In this document: positions 45,328 to 56,036 of the stretch, one piece after another | Position numbering within the stretch: the stretch's first letter is position 1 | Layout of the letters: each line of letters begins with the position of its first letter | Assembly (NCBI GenBank): GCA_028287395.1 | Contig: JAQBPR010000003.1 | Location: 82,390-146,389 of the forward strand | DNA: 64,000 bases | Source: Bacilli bacterium | GTDB lineage: Bacteria; Bacillota; Bacilli; Paenibacillales; NBRC-103111 | Direction of reading: 5' to 3' | Notes under the pieces: model-generated | Told to the model about the DNA's origin: nothing | Seen by the model: only the letters and a program-made list of their open reading frames with translations | The model's database searches: none | Position numbers and translations under genes: made by a program

Positions 45328-46692
45328 TTAACCAAAAGGAAATTTCATTCCTTTGCCCATCTTGCCCTTCATTCCTTTCATGCCTTTAGGACCCATCATC
45401 CCGGAAAACTGTTTCATCATTTTACGCATATCATCAAATTGCTTGATTAAACGGTTGACATCCTGTACTGTTGTACCGCTCCCTGTAGCGATGCGCTTAC
45501 GTCGACTGGCATTTATGATCTCAGGCTTGCGTTTTTCTGTTGTTGTCATTGATTTAACGATGGCAACGGTGCGTCCCATCTGTTTATCATCCACTTTTAA
45601 ATCTTTGGCGCCTTTAAGCTTATTCATCCCAGGCATCATATCGAGCAATTGATCTATGGGTCCAAGCTTCTTAACCTGCTCCATTTGATCGAGGAAGTCT
45701 TCAAAAGTAAACTCATCATTGCGCATTTTACGTTCGAGCTCTTTGGCTTTATCGGCGTCGATATTCTCGTGCGCTTTCTCGATCAGCGTCAGTACATCAC
45801 CCATACCAAGAATCCGTGATGCCATGCGATCCGGATAAAACGGCTCAAGTGCATCGATTTTCTCGCCCGTTGCAGCAAACTTAATCGGACATCCGGTTAC
45901 AGCTTTAACGGATAATGCAGCTCCGCCCCGTGTATCGCCATCCAGCTTAGTTAACACGACACCGGTTAATTCTAATTGACGATGAAAGCTTTCGGCTACA
46001 TTCACTGCATCCTGACCTGTCATTGCGTCAACAACCAATAAAATTTCATCGGGCGAAACATGCTGACGAATTTGAATCAATTCATCCATCATTTCTTCGT
46101 CAATATGAAGGCGACCCGCGGTATCGATAATTAAATAGTCATGGCCGTTATCTTTAGCATGCTGAAGACCCGCTTTAGCAATTTCAACCGGACTGGTTTG
46201 ATCGCCGAGTGAAAACACCGGAACTTTGATTTGTTCCCCAAGCACTTGAAGCTGCTTGATTGCAGCTGGACGGTAAATGTCGCCTGCCACCAATAATGGA
46301 CGATGGTTTTGTTTTTGCAGAAGTTTGGCAAGCTTGCCGGTCGTAGTTGTTTTTCCGGCTCCTTGTAAACCCACCATCATGATCACTGTCGGGGGTTTAT
46401 TCGAACGCGCCAGCTTGCTTTGTGTGCCGCCCATCAAGTCCGTTAATTCTTTATTAACTATATCTATAACGACCATGCCAGGCGTAAAGCTCTTCATAAC
46501 TTCCTGTCCAATGGCGCGTTCTTTAATTTTGGCGATAAATTCTTTGACCACTTTAAAATTCACATCGGCTTCAAGCAAGGCTAGACGAACTTCACGTAAT
46601 GCGTCATTAACATCATCTTCCGATAGTTTACCTTTACCTCTCAGCTTACCGAATACGTTTTGCAAGCGGCTTGCTAACCCTTCGAACGCCAT
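45328..46692 (-). CDS. ffh: Signal recognition particle protein Ffh
   Basis: 454 residues. N domain at the start (AFEGLASRLQNVFGKLRGKG). G domain with GLQGAGKTTTTGKLAKLLQ (about 105), DTAGRLHIDE and LTKLDGDTRGG. C-terminal methionine-rich M domain, ending MKGMKGKMGKGMKFPFG, binds SRP RNA and signal peptides. Start ATG at 46692 (MAFEGLASRL), 8 bases after GGAGG. It follows ylxM. Confidence 0.98.
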   Translation of the reverse strand: MAFEGLASRLQNVFGKLRGKGKLSEDDVNDALREVRLALLEADVNFKVVKEFIAKIKERAIGQEVMKSFTPGMVVIDIVNKELTDLMGGTQSKLARSNKPPTVIMMVGLQGAGKTTTTGKLAKLLQKQNHRPLLVAGDIYRPAAIKQLQVLGEQIKVPVFSLGDQTSPVEIAKAGLQHAKDNGHDYLIIDTAGRLHIDEEMMDELIQIRQHVSPDEILLVVDAMTGQDAVNVAESFHRQLELTGVVLTKLDGDTRGGAALSVKAVTGCPIKFAATGEKIDALEPFYPDRMASRILGMGDVLTLIEKAHENIDADKAKELERKMRNDEFTFEDFLDQMEQVKKLGPIDQLLDMMPGMNKLKGAKDLKVDDKQMGRTVAIVKSMTTTEKRKPEIINASRRKRIATGSGTTVQDVNRLIKQFDDMRKMMKQFSGMMGPKGMKGMKGKMGKGMKFPFG

Positions 46693-46716
46693 TACGTTCA
46701 CCTCCGGACATATCCC

Positions 46717-47082
46717 TTAACTTAACGAATCGATCTGTGTTAAAAGAGCCTTAATTTCCTGCCTTGATTTCGCAGCCATTGTCATACCTTGTACTGCTTC
46801 AATCCGAGCTTCTATTTGTTGAAGAATTTGTCCGCGCTGCTGATGCTTTTCAAGCAAATGCAGCTTGCTTTCATATTCCTCCAGCATCGCTTCCGCACGT
46901 TTAATATGCTCGTATACCGCTTGTCTTGTAATGTTGAATAGTGAAGAAATTTCGCCAAGCGTATAGTTATCTTGAAAATAATATCGTGTGAAAGTTTGCT
47001 GCTTATCTGTCAATAGAGCTTCATAAAAATCAAACAGCAAATTAATTCGCGTATTCTTCTCTAAGACTTGATCCTCAGTCAT
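46717..47082 (-). CDS. ylxM: YlxM family helix-turn-helix protein
   Basis: 121 residues. HTH similar to sigma-70 region 4: [31 protein letters not shown]. YlxM proteins precede ffh in Firmicutes and have been linked to SRP function. The start is ATG at 47082 ([12 protein letters not shown]) with GGGAGG 9 bases upstream. A strong promoter lies upstream. Confidence 0.93.
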   Translation of the reverse strand: MTEDQVLEKNTRINLLFDFYEALLTDKQQTFTRYYFQDNYTLGEISSLFNITRQAVYEHIKRAEAMLEEYESKLHLLEKHQQRGQILQQIEARIEAVQGMTMAAKSRQEIKALLTQIDSLS

Positions 47083-47110
47083 CGCATCACACCTCCCGTA
47101 AAGGGGAAAC

Positions 47111-47180
47111 ACTTTACAGTAACAACATGATTTATCATACTGAATTCCCGAAAAGATGTCAAGTCTTTTTACTTTACAGT
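47111..47180. repeat. Direct repeats flanking the ylxM promoter
   Basis: Two exact 10-bp copies of actttacagt at 47111-47120 and 47171-47180. The first also forms half of an inverted repeat (gtaaag 47098-47103 with ctttac 47112-47117) that ends next to the ylxM Shine-Dalgarno. Confidence 0.8.
47134..47162 (-). promoter_or_regulatory. Near-consensus sigma-A promoter for ylxM-ffh
   Basis: TTGACA (47162-47157), a 17-base spacer and TATGAT (47139-47134) read toward ylxM. The repeat actttacagt flanks it at 47111-47120 and 47171-47180, exactly 60 bp apart. Confidence 0.9.
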
Positions 47181-47191
47181 CATTTTGCGAT

Positions 47192-48178
47192 CTATTCTTT
47201 TTCCGAAGCAATCAATCCCCCAAATAACGCATGCACAAACTGCTCGGAATCAAATTCCTCGAGATCGTCCATTTTTTCGCCCAAACCAACAAACTTCACA
47301 GGAATATCCAGCTCTTGACGAATGGCAATAACAATCCCCCCTTTTGCTGTTCCATCAAGCTTGGTTAAAACAATCCCGGTCAATCCTGTTTTATCTCCAA
47401 AAAGCTTGGCTTGACTTAACGCATTTTGGCCCGTGGTCGCGTCGAGAACAAGCAGCACTTCATGCGGCGCATCTGGCACTTCACGACGAATGACACGATA
47501 AATCTTATTCAACTCTTCCATAAGATTCGATTTATTCTGAAGACGTCCCGCTGTATCGCAAAGCAATATATCCACATTTCTTGTCTTGGCCGCACTTAAT
47601 GCATCAAACATCACTGCGGCTGGATCTGAACCGGCCTGCTGCTTGATTACATCCACGCCAACGCGCTGTCCCCATACTTCCAGCTGTTCAATCGCACCGG
47701 CGCGAAAGGTATCTCCTGCGGCCAAAAGCACCTTTTTCCCTTGCTGCTTGAAACGATGCGCCATTTTACCAATGGTCGTCGTCTTGCCCACGCCGTTAAC
47801 CCCAATGAATAAGATAACAGTAAGCCCGTTATCCGCCATCCTCAATGAAATGTCCGTTTCGCTACTTTCTAACAGCCCGATTAATTTTTCCGACAAAATA
47901 GGCTGTAATCCAGCGGGTTCTTCAATCTTTTGTTTACGCACTTCCACGCGCAATTCTTCAATTAATTTCATCACCGTGTTCACACCAACGTCCGCGCCAA
48001 TTAAGATTTCTTCCAGTTCCTCATAGAATTCTTCATCTATTTTTTTACGTCGTAAAATTAAATCCTCGACTCGCTCCACAAACGCAGTCCGTGTTTTACT
48101 AAGACCATCCTTAAACTTATTAGTGACAGCTTCTGTCTTTTGCGAAATGCTTTCCTTTAATTTTTTGAAAAAGCTCAT
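47192..48178 (-). CDS. ftsY: Signal recognition particle receptor FtsY
   Basis: 328 residues. A short charged N-terminus leads to the NG domain: [19 protein letters not shown] (about 130), [13 protein letters not shown] and [13 protein letters not shown]. It receives SRP-ribosome complexes at the membrane. Start ATG 48178 ([11 protein letters not shown]) after AGGAGG; extra upstream codons are unlikely. It follows smc by 44 bases. The promoter for ylxM lies just beyond its stop. Confidence 0.98.
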   Translation of the reverse strand: MSFFKKLKESISQKTEAVTNKFKDGLSKTRTAFVERVEDLILRRKKIDEEFYEELEEILIGADVGVNTVMKLIEELRVEVRKQKIEEPAGLQPILSEKLIGLLESSETDISLRMADNGLTVILFIGVNGVGKTTTIGKMAHRFKQQGKKVLLAAGDTFRAGAIEQLEVWGQRVGVDVIKQQAGSDPAAVMFDALSAAKTRNVDILLCDTAGRLQNKSNLMEELNKIYRVIRREVPDAPHEVLLVLDATTGQNALSQAKLFGDKTGLTGIVLTKLDGTAKGGIVIAIRQELDIPVKFVGLGEKMDDLEEFDSEQFVHALFGGLIASEKE

Positions 48179-48222
48179 TGCATCCTCCTGAAAAAACTTA
48201 TATTGATCAAACAAATATTTAA

Positions 48223-51200
48223 TTAGGCCGGTACTAATTCTTCATCTTCATCCTCTAATCGGACAGAAACGAGCTTGGACACGCCGCCCTCTTCCATCGT
48301 AACCCCGTACAATACATCTGCTTCTTCCATGGTCCCTTTACGGTGAGTAACTACAATAAATTGTGTTTCATTAGAATATTCACGAAGATATTCAGCAAAG
48401 CGTGATACATTCGCCTCATCCAAAGCTGCTTCAACCTCATCCAATACACAGAATGGCACTGGCTTCACACGTATAATTGCAAATAACAAGGCAATCGCCG
48501 TTAAAGCTCTTTCCCCTCCGGATAGCAGCTGTAAATTCTGCAGCTTTTTACCTGGAGGTTGGGCAATAATTTCAATTCCCGTATCCAAGGGATGGCTCGG
48601 CTCCGATAAAATCAGATCCGCGCGTCCGCCGCCAAACAGCTTGGCAAATACAATCACGAATTCGGTGCGAATGGCATCAAAAGTTGTTCTGAAGCGCTTT
48701 GACATCTCTTCGTCCATTTCACGGATCACTTGATAAAGCGTTGCTTTCGCTTCCATTAAATCGCGTTTCTGCTCATTCAAAAAATCATAACGCTCACTTA
48801 CTCGGGTGAATTCTTCGATAGCTCCTATATTTACTTCTCCTAAACTAGCAATATCGCGTTTTAATTCTTTAACTTTACTTTGCGTTAAGACTACATCATC
48901 AGGCAGAGAGTGACGCGATTTGGCAAGCTCAAAGCTGAGCTCATATTCCTCGGACAGCTTTTTCAGCAAATGATCCAATTCAACATCCAAACGCGTGGAC
49001 TTTACTTCCGTATGATGAAGCTCTTCTTCCACCCGCTTGAGCTCAATTCTTTGCTCCCGGGTTTCGTTCTCCGCCAGCTCCAGCTTTCGAATCCATTCGG
49101 CGCGCTCCGCACGGGTGAATTCGGTTTTTTCCGTACATTCGAGCTTCTTCAGCTTATGATCGTTCAATTGCTCTGTCTGCTGTACAGCTTCTAAATGACT
49201 TGCATTTATTTCATGATCTATTTGATTTAACTGACTGCGATTGAGTTCCAATTCCTCCAGCAATGCATCAGTATCAGCTTTCATTCGCTGCTGTTGCTCT
49301 GCCAAAGAATGCTTTTCTTGTGCGCTTGCGGCAACCTTTACCTTTAAATCCGTTAGCTGTGCCTGCAGCTCATCCTTTGCTGACTCACTCGCTTTCCGAG
49401 CTAATTCCGCTTCACGGATCGCTGCTTGCAGCTGCTCCTCGCGCTGCTGTAATTGCAGCAGCATTTCTTGTGCTGCTTGTCGTTTACTTGTATATTGCTC
49501 TATTTCTTGCGTTAGTACTTCACTATCCTGCTCCGTTACAAACAATTGGTCGTCCATATTCTGACTTTCATGCTCCAACGGATTCATTTCCGCAACGAAT
49601 TGCTGCTCTTCGATCCGTTTTAACTCACCCCGCTGGCGCAATTGCTCCAATTGGCGATTATCCTCAATCAACTCCGCTTTGCCTTCTGCGGACTTTTGCC
49701 GCAATTGCACCAGTTCCGCTTGCGCTTGGACGATTTCTTGCTCCATTTCATCGATCTGCCGTTGACGTCCAAGTAAGCTTGTCGTCTTCTTATGCTGACT
49801 TCCACCTGTCATCGATCCGCCTGGATGAACAACATCGCCTTCAAGCGTGACAACACGGTAGCGATATTGACACTTAGCTGCCAGATGATTCGCATCCTCA
49901 AGCGATTTGGCGACAATAACGTTGCCCAACAAGCTTGCAAAAATAGGCTCATATTGGGCCGCAAAGTGAATCAAATTCACAGCAAGACCAACGAACCCGG
50001 CAGCACCTTCAATGCCTCTTCGTTCTCCATCGGCAATAGATCGTCCCTTAATCACATCTAAAGGAAGAAACGTCGCTCTTCCCAATTGCCGTTTTTTCAA
50101 AAATGCAATCGCATCGCGTCCATTCGCTTCATTCTCCACTACGATGTTTTGCAATGCGCCGCCTAGAGCTGTTTCAATCGCAATTTCTACTTCTGCGGGA
50201 ACCTTGACTAATTCGGCAACAGCGCCATGGATGCCCTTTAAGCCATCTGCGCGATTTTTCGCTTTAAGCACTTCTTTGACGCCTTGCTGAAAGCCGTCGT
50301 AATCGTTCTGCATCTCGCGCATCGTGTCCCGTCGAGAAACAAGCGCATCCAGCTTCTGCTCCCAGCGGCGTACCGTCGCTTCAACCTCTTCAAGCAAAAC
50401 TTGCTTTGCTCGCATTTGCTCTGTCAAGGCAACAAAACGATCCCGAACCTCGGTAATCTCAGTCGAAACGATTTCAAGCTTTTGCGCTAATGCCAGCTTC
50501 CGCTCCGCCAATCGCTCCTTCTGTTCACTCCACTTGGTACGCTCTTCCTCCAAGCGATCTCCACGACGCCCGATTGTTTCCAATTGCTGCTCCACATAAC
50601 GAATTTCGTTGCGGCTTTGCGCAATCTGGTTCAATGTTTCCAGAAATTCGGATTTCAACGATTCTTCCGCCTCGCTGCTAAGACCGCCGATAACGCCAAG
50701 CAATCGTTCTTCCTCTGCCCCTAGCTGAGCATTATGCTCGCTAAGCTGTGAGCTTACCAGCTCCATTTTTACTTGAAAGACCGTTAGTTCTTCCTGCTTT
50801 TCTGCTAAACGTTTCTCTTGGACTGCCAATGTTAGCTCGGATTGCGCGCGATTAGCCGTCAAGTACTTTTGTCGTTCCTTCAGCACTTCACCTTGACCTT
50901 CACACTTATCAAAATCCTCGCTGATTTGCAGTAATTGGACATGCAAAGCCTCTAATTCCTCATCTAAGCGTCTCGTTTGCCAACGATGCTGTTCCAGCTG
51001 CGCATCATGTTGATTGACTACCGTAGCTAACGCGATTTGTTCAAGCTGCAGCTGAGCTAATTTGTCTTTCGTTTCCGTCCACGATTGATGCAGCTGCTCG
51101 ATTTGATATACATAGAGAGAAATTTCATTGTTCTTCAATTCATCCTTCAATGCTTTGTAGCGAAAAGCTTTTTCCGACTGGTCGCGCAAAGGCTCGACTT

Positions 51201-51801
51201 GATCCTCAAGCTCAGAGACGAGATCATGAATACGCAGCAAATTTTGCTCTGTATCGTTGAGCTTTTTTTCCGCTTCTTTTTTCCGCGATTTATATTTAAC
51301 AATCCCCGAAGCTTCTTCAAAAATACCGCGGCGATCTTCCGATTTCGTACTCAAAATTTCTTCAATTCTGCCTTGCCCAATAATCGAATAGGCCTCTTTA
51401 CCAATCCCCGTATCCATGAATAATTCGGTGATATCCTTTAAACGGCAGGATTGCTTATTGATCAAATATTCACTTTCCCCGCTGCGATGAACACGACGCG
51501 TAACGGTTACTTCGCTAAAATCAAGCGGCAATGCGTGATCGTTGTTGTCTAAAGTCAAAGAAACCTCACTGTAATTGACTGCTTTACGCGAATCGCTGCC
51601 AGCAAAGATAACGTCTTCCATTTTACCACCGCGCAGTGAACGCGCGCTTTGCTCGCCAAGCACCCAACGTATGCCATCGGAAATGTTGCTTTTACCGCTT
51701 CCATTGGGTCCGACAACCGCAGTAATCCCTTGAACGAATTCCAATTCCGTTTTATCCGCGAATGATTTAAAACCGGTTAGTTCAATACGCTTTAAAAACA
51801 T
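48223..51801 (-). CDS. smc: Chromosome segregation ATPase Smc
   Basis: 1192 residues. N-terminal Walker [30 protein letters not shown] (about 32-60). Long coiled-coil arms surround a hinge (about 500-670, [17 protein letters not shown]). The C-terminal ABC signature is [20 protein letters not shown], with Walker [14 protein letters not shown]. It condenses and segregates chromosomes with ScpA and ScpB. Of two adjacent ATGs (51804, 51801) the second has better spacing from GGGG. Order rnc-smc-ftsY is conserved. Confidence 0.98.
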   Translation of the reverse strand: MFLKRIELTGFKSFADKTELEFVQGITAVVGPNGSGKSNISDGIRWVLGEQSARSLRGGKMEDVIFAGSDSRKAVNYSEVSLTLDNNDHALPLDFSEVTVTRRVHRSGESEYLINKQSCRLKDITELFMDTGIGKEAYSIIGQGRIEEILSTKSEDRRGIFEEASGIVKYKSRKKEAEKKLNDTEQNLLRIHDLVSELEDQVEPLRDQSEKAFRYKALKDELKNNEISLYVYQIEQLHQSWTETKDKLAQLQLEQIALATVVNQHDAQLEQHRWQTRRLDEELEALHVQLLQISEDFDKCEGQGEVLKERQKYLTANRAQSELTLAVQEKRLAEKQEELTVFQVKMELVSSQLSEHNAQLGAEEERLLGVIGGLSSEAEESLKSEFLETLNQIAQSRNEIRYVEQQLETIGRRGDRLEEERTKWSEQKERLAERKLALAQKLEIVSTEITEVRDRFVALTEQMRAKQVLLEEVEATVRRWEQKLDALVSRRDTMREMQNDYDGFQQGVKEVLKAKNRADGLKGIHGAVAELVKVPAEVEIAIETALGGALQNIVVENEANGRDAIAFLKKRQLGRATFLPLDVIKGRSIADGERRGIEGAAGFVGLAVNLIHFAAQYEPIFASLLGNVIVAKSLEDANHLAAKCQYRYRVVTLEGDVVHPGGSMTGGSQHKKTTSLLGRQRQIDEMEQEIVQAQAELVQLRQKSAEGKAELIEDNRQLEQLRQRGELKRIEEQQFVAEMNPLEHESQNMDDQLFVTEQDSEVLTQEIEQYTSKRQAAQEMLLQLQQREEQLQAAIREAELARKASESAKDELQAQLTDLKVKVAASAQEKHSLAEQQQRMKADTDALLEELELNRSQLNQIDHEINASHLEAVQQTEQLNDHKLKKLECTEKTEFTRAERAEWIRKLELAENETREQRIELKRVEEELHHTEVKSTRLDVELDHLLKKLSEEYELSFELAKSRHSLPDDVVLTQSKVKELKRDIASLGEVNIGAIEEFTRVSERYDFLNEQKRDLMEAKATLYQVIREMDEEMSKRFRTTFDAIRTEFVIVFAKLFGGGRADLILSEPSHPLDTGIEIIAQPPGKKLQNLQLLSGGERALTAIALLFAIIRVKPVPFCVLDEVEAALDEANVSRFAEYLREYSNETQFIVVTHRKGTMEEADVLYGVTMEEGGVSKLVSVRLEDEDEELVPA

Positions 51802-51818
51802 CATCTCACCCCACAGCT

Positions 51819-51847
51819 ATTGTAACATTTCAAAAAAGAGCAGACAA
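51819..51847 (-). promoter_or_regulatory. Candidate smc promoter
   Basis: TTGTCT (51847-51842), a 17-base spacer and TACAAT (51824-51819) on the minus strand, overlapping the downstream arm of the rnc terminator. Confidence 0.5.
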
Positions 51848-51876
51848 CGAACCCATTCTGGTTCTTCATCCACTCT
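51832..51876 (-). terminator. Intrinsic terminator between rnc and smc
   Basis: A 17-base arm AGAGTGGATGAAGAACC pairs with GGTTCGTTGTCTGCTCT with several G-U pairs and one mismatch, loop AGAATG, followed by TTTTT on the minus strand. It lies 14 bases beyond the rnc stop. Confidence 0.75.
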
Positions 51877-51889
51877 CTGTCTTCATCCG

Positions 51890-52588
51890 TCAAGGAACCT
51901 TCACATTCATTTTCAGTAAAGCCTGCGCTGCTGCTTGCTGCTCCGCTTCCTTCTTGGAACGACCGCTGCCGCGACCAAGTAGAGCCGCATCCATCAGCAC
52001 CTCAGAAACAAATTCCTTTTCATGGGCAGGACCGCGTTCGTCCACAATCCTATATTCCAAAATACCAAGACTATGCTGCTGCGTATGCTCCTGCAGTATC
52101 GTTTTATAATCGATAATTTGCGGCTTCCCATCACCAGAAATTTTGGGAAATAAGTAGGTTTGTAAAAAGGCTTTGACAGCGTCCAAGCCTTGATCCAGAT
52201 AAAGTGCTCCAATAAAAGCTTCGAATATATCGGCTAATAACGCTGGACGTGTACGTCCGCCCGTAATTTCTTCGCCTTTGCCAAGCAATACATAATTGCC
52301 AAATTCGAGATCTTCCGCAAACAAAACCAAAGAGGGCTCGCAGACAATCGATGCCCTCAATTTAGTTAGCTCGCCTTCCGAACAAAGCGGATGAGCCTCA
52401 AATAAAAATTGTGAAACCGTCAGTTCTAAAACCGCGTCTCCCAAAAACTCTAAGCGCTCGTTGTCTTTATGATTCGCTATACGATTCTCATTCACATAGG
52501 ATGAGTGCGTAAAAGCCTGCTTTAAAATTTGCGGATCTCGAAAGAAAATACCGAGCTGTGCTTGAAGCTGTTTTAAATCTCGATTCAT
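51890..52588 (-). CDS. rnc: Ribonuclease III
   Basis: 232 residues. The catalytic signature is [21 protein letters not shown] (about 41-61), the second acidic cluster is [16 protein letters not shown], and a double-stranded RNA binding domain is C-terminal ([23 protein letters not shown], with [20 protein letters not shown]). It processes rRNA precursors. Start ATG 52588 (MNRDLKQLQ), 8 bases after AGG. It follows fabF directly. Confidence 0.97.
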   Translation of the reverse strand: MNRDLKQLQAQLGIFFRDPQILKQAFTHSSYVNENRIANHKDNERLEFLGDAVLELTVSQFLFEAHPLCSEGELTKLRASIVCEPSLVLFAEDLEFGNYVLLGKGEEITGGRTRPALLADIFEAFIGALYLDQGLDAVKAFLQTYLFPKISGDGKPQIIDYKTILQEHTQQHSLGILEYRIVDERGPAHEKEFVSEVLMDAALLGRGSGRSKKEAEQQAAAQALLKMNVKVP

Positions 52589-52597
52589 TCGTTTCAC

Positions 52598-53842
52598 CTA
52601 TGCTTCAAATTTTTTCAAAATGATGGTGGCATTATGTCCGCCAAAACCAAAAGAATTCGACATCGCTATGTTCACATCGGCTTTACGCGCATGATTCGGA
52701 ACATAATCCAAATCACATTCTGGATCAGGGTTGTCCAAATTAATGGTCGGTGCAATGACGCCATGCTGAATGGTTAAGCCGCAAATCACAGCTTCTACCC
52801 CACCAGCAGCTCCTAATAAATGTCCTGTCATCGATTTGGTTGAACTTATGGCAACTTTATAAGCATATTCACCTAAAGCCGACTTCATCGCAGTAGTTTC
52901 CGCTTTGTCACCCACGCCGGTCGAAGTACCATGCGCGTTTATGTAGCTTACATCCTGCGGAGAAATGCCTGCGTCTTTCATCGCTTTGACCATGCAACGT
53001 GCGGCGCCTTCACCACCTGGAGACGGATCAGTCATATGATACGCATCTGCGCTCATTCCATACCCAATGACTTCAGCATAAATGGTGGCTCCGCGTTTTT
53101 GCGCATGCTCCAAGGATTCCAAGACTAAAATCCCTGCGCCTTCACCCATAACAAATCCATCACGATCGATGTCAAAAGGACGACTTGCGCGTTCAGGATC
53201 ATCATTGCGATGGGACATGGCCCGCAGAGCACCAAAGCCAGCTAAACCAGTTGGGCTTATAGGTGCTTCAGCTCCACCGCAAATCATCACGTCGGCATCG
53301 CCGCGTTGAATAATTTTGAAGGAATCGCCAATCGAATGCGTTCCTGTAGCGCAAGCCGTTACCGCTGTGCTGTTCGGACCTTTAGCCCCCGTATGCATCG
53401 AAATTTGGCCTGAAGCCATATTGGCGATCATCATCGGGATGAAAAAAGGACTTACCCGGCGCGGACCTTTTTCAAGCAGAATTTTATGCTGCTCTTCCCA
53501 AGTCGACAATCCGCCAATTCCAGATCCTACATAAACACCTACACGCTCAGGGTCCGTATCCTCTGCCACATTTAATTTCGCGTTTTCTAAAGCATGGATA
53601 CTCGCAACAACAGCCAGTTGAACATAACGGTCCATCCGGCGAGCATCTTTTTTATCCAAATATTGTTCCACATTAAAGTCCTTGATCGAAGATGCAATAC
53701 GCGTCGTATACTCACTGACATCAAAGCTTTCAATCAACGAAATCCCGGATTTGCCTGCAAGGAGATTTCCCCAAAATGTTTCGAGATCATGACCTAGAGA
53801 AGTCATGACACCCATTCCTGTAATTACTACACGTTGTGCCAT
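52598..53842 (-). CDS. fabF: 3-oxoacyl-ACP synthase II FabF
   Basis: 414 residues, KAS II fold: the active-site Cys in [14 protein letters not shown], His in [12 protein letters not shown] and His in [13 protein letters not shown]-terminus [17 protein letters not shown] is typical. It elongates acyl-ACP in type II fatty-acid synthesis. ATG with GAGGTGAAC. A perfect hairpin lies between it and acpP. rnc follows within a few bases. Confidence 0.98.
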   Translation of the reverse strand: MAQRVVITGMGVMTSLGHDLETFWGNLLAGKSGISLIESFDVSEYTTRIASSIKDFNVEQYLDKKDARRMDRYVQLAVVASIHALENAKLNVAEDTDPERVGVYVGSGIGGLSTWEEQHKILLEKGPRRVSPFFIPMMIANMASGQISMHTGAKGPNSTAVTACATGTHSIGDSFKIIQRGDADVMICGGAEAPISPTGLAGFGALRAMSHRNDDPERASRPFDIDRDGFVMGEGAGILVLESLEHAQKRGATIYAEVIGYGMSADAYHMTDPSPGGEGAARCMVKAMKDAGISPQDVSYINAHGTSTGVGDKAETTAMKSALGEYAYKVAISSTKSMTGHLLGAAGGVEAVICGLTIQHGVIAPTINLDNPDPECDLDYVPNHARKADVNIAMSNSFGFGGHNATIILKKFEA

Positions 53843-53907
53843 TCGTTCACCTCTATATTTTCAAATCTTAATTTTCAGCAATAGGATAATTCTTGAAAAA
53901 TGAGGAT

Positions 53908-53933
53908 AAGTCCCGTTTGTTAAAACGGGACTT
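53908..53933 (-). other. Perfect intra-operon hairpin between acpP and fabF
   Basis: AAGTCCCGTTT pairs with AAACGGGACTT over 11 base pairs around a TAAC loop. No U-run follows directly (ATCCTCATTTTT), so it is more likely an RNA-stabilising or processing hairpin, or a weak attenuator. It starts 8 bases after the acpP stop. Confidence 0.85.
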
Positions 53934-53940
53934 AAGATTT

Positions 53941-54174
53941 TTAGGTATGAGATTTTATGTACTCATAAACTTCTCCTACAGTTGTAATCTTTTCAGCATC
54001 CTCGTCTGAGATTTCCATATCAAACTCATCTTCCAATTCCATTACCAACTCAACTACATCTAAAGAATCAGCGCCTAAATCATCTTTAAAAGATGCTTCG
54101 AGGGTGACTTCAGATTCTTCAACCCCTAGACGATCAATGACAATTCGTTTTACACGATCTAATTTGTCGGACAT
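53941..54174 (-). CDS. acpP: Acyl carrier protein
   Basis: 77 residues. The phosphopantetheine-carrying Ser37 is in [21 protein letters not shown]. The family N-terminus is [18 protein letters not shown]. It shuttles acyl chains between fatty-acid synthesis enzymes. ATG 54174 is preferred over GTG 54183, which falls inside the GGAGGAGG site. A TATAAT (54202-54197) may give it its own promoter. Confidence 0.98.
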   Translation of the reverse strand: MSDKLDRVKRIVIDRLGVEESEVTLEASFKDDLGADSLDVVELVMELEDEFDMEISDEDAEKITTVGEVYEYIKSHT

Positions 54175-54196
54175 CCGGTTCACCTCCTCCTATGGT

Positions 54197-54202
54197 ATTA
54201 TA
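54197..54202 (-). promoter_or_regulatory. Possible acpP promoter (-10 box)
   Basis: A perfect TATAAT on the minus strand lies 22 bases before the acpP ATG in the 73-base fabG-acpP gap. No strong -35 box is present at the usual distance. Confidence 0.35.
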
Positions 54203-54247
54203 CGAGAATTACAATCAAATTACCATCAAAGAATTGCAAAAGCCATT

Positions 54248-54988
54248 TTACATGTACATTCCGCCGTCAATATGCAGGGTTTGTCCCGTCATATAGGATG
54301 CCGAATCGGAGGCAAGAAACAGGACAGCTTTCGCAATATCATCCGGTTGGCCAAAACGAGCCAAAGGAATTTGCTGCGAAAGATGCGCCTTTGCTTCCTC
54401 TGACAGCTTATCCGTCATATCGGTTGTAATAAAACCCGGTGCAACAGCATTGACTGTTATTCCCCGTGAGGCAAGCTCCCTGGCAACAGATTTCGTTAAT
54501 CCAATCACGCCTGCTTTTGCAGCGACATAATTGGCCTGCCCCGGATTGCCAAGCGCTCCGACAACCGACGAAATATTAATAATTCGTCCAGAGCGCTGCT
54601 TCATCATGGTCCTTGTGACCGCACGGATACAGTTGAATACCCCTTTGAGATTTGTATTGATGACCTCATCGAACTCGTCATCCTTCATTCGCATAATTAG
54701 ATTATCCCTTGTAATTCCCGCATTATTCACAAGGATGTCTAATTGCCCGAATGTCTCCAGCGTCTGCTTAACCATCGCCTCTACTTCATCCGTAATACCC
54801 ACATTAGCGCGAACTTTGAACGCTTTGCGGCCAAGCGACTCAATATGTGCGACGACTTCAGCAGCAGCACTCTCATTGCCTGCATAGTTCACAACTACAT
54901 TTGCCCCAGCTTCAGCTAAAGCAATTGCAATCGCTCTGCCAATACCACGCGAACCGCCTGTAACAAGCGCTACTTTTCCTTGCAGCAT
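54248..54988 (-). CDS. fabG: 3-oxoacyl-ACP reductase FabG
   Basis: 246 residues, short-chain dehydrogenase. NADP motif [16 protein letters not shown] in [14 protein letters not shown], and the Ser-Tyr-Lys active site in [24 protein letters not shown]. It reduces 3-oxoacyl-ACP. ATG with AGGAGGGG upstream. It follows fabD by 46 bases and precedes acpP. Confidence 0.97.
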   Translation of the reverse strand: MLQGKVALVTGGSRGIGRAIAIALAEAGANVVVNYAGNESAAAEVVAHIESLGRKAFKVRANVGITDEVEAMVKQTLETFGQLDILVNNAGITRDNLIMRMKDDEFDEVINTNLKGVFNCIRAVTRTMMKQRSGRIINISSVVGALGNPGQANYVAAKAGVIGLTKSVARELASRGITVNAVAPGFITTDMTDKLSEEAKAHLSQQIPLARFGQPDDIAKAVLFLASDSASYMTGQTLHIDGGMYM

Positions 54989-55034
54989 TCAAATCCCCTC
55001 CTCTTAAAAAACTTTCTTGGCAATCGAAGCCAGG

Positions 55035-55979
55035 TTAAACCCTAGTTTCATCATTAGCTTGGTAATTCTCGATGGCTTCCTTGCTGTTTATGGATACAAT
55101 TCGTACGGTTTTATCCACCTTTTTAACCAAACCTGCTAATACAGTGCCTGAGCCAATTTCAATAAAGGTATCGACGCCTTGCGCGATCAGCCAAACAATC
55201 GTATCTTCCCAAAGAACAGGGGAGTACACCTGCTCAACCAAAAGCGCACGAATACGATTCGGCTCTTGAACAGGCTCAGCTGTAACATTGGCAACGACAG
55301 GAATACTAGGTGAATGCAGCGTGATTTTCTGCAGTTCCGCAGACAGCTGCCCTGCAGCCGGTTTCATCAAAGAAGAATGGAACGGACCACTTACCTCTAA
55401 AGGAATGACCCGTTTCGCACCTATTTCTTTGCCCTGTTCAACCAACGCCTGAACGCCTTCTTTGGTACCGGAAACGACGATTTGCCCCGGACAATTTATA
55501 TTAGCCAGTTCAACTACACCAACATCCTTACTTAAACGCGCACACAGTTCAGCAAGCGCTCCTCTTTCCGCACCAAGCACCGCAGCCATGGCTCCTTGAC
55601 CGCTAGGTACTGCTTTCTCCATAAATTCACCGCGTAATCGTACTGTCTTTACTGCGTCAGTAAAAGATAGCACTCCCGCTGCAACCAATGCGGAATATTC
55701 CCCCAAACTATGTCCAGCGACATAATCTGCTCTCACGCCATGAATCTTAAAAGCTTCATAAAGAGCGATACTTGTTGTTAATAAAGCTGGCTGTGTATGA
55801 AACGTTTTTTTCAGTTCTTCCTCTGGACCCTGAAAAATCAAATCCGAAAGCGCAAATCCTAAGGCTGCATCTGCATCTAGAAAAATTTGTTTCGACGCAG
55901 GATTGGATGCATACACATCCTGACCCATTCCAACAGCTTGAGAGCCCTGTCCTGGAAAAATAAACGCTATCTTGCCCAT
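55035..55979 (-). CDS. fabD: Malonyl-CoA:ACP transacylase FabD
   Basis: 314 residues. N-terminus IAFIFPGQGSQAVGMGQDVY. Active-site Ser is in AGHSLGEYSALVAAG (about 91), and the His is in SGPFHSSLMKPA. It loads malonyl groups onto ACP. ATG with GGGGTGAAAT upstream. It follows fabH by 57 bases. Confidence 0.97.
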   Translation of the reverse strand: MGKIAFIFPGQGSQAVGMGQDVYASNPASKQIFLDADAALGFALSDLIFQGPEEELKKTFHTQPALLTTSIALYEAFKIHGVRADYVAGHSLGEYSALVAAGVLSFTDAVKTVRLRGEFMEKAVPSGQGAMAAVLGAERGALAELCARLSKDVGVVELANINCPGQIVVSGTKEGVQALVEQGKEIGAKRVIPLEVSGPFHSSLMKPAAGQLSAELQKITLHSPSIPVVANVTAEPVQEPNRIRALLVEQVYSPVLWEDTIVWLIAQGVDTFIEIGSGTVLAGLVKKVDKTVRIVSINSKEAIENYQANDETRV

Positions 55980-56036
55980 ATTTCACCCCTAAAAATTTGG
56001 ATACCATGCAATTTCAAATGTGGCCCAAGTTTCAAA

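Noticed and set aside
49263..49850. 195-codon plus-strand frame opposite smc
   Set aside because: Ala/Leu-rich shadow of smc coiled coil; no start signal.
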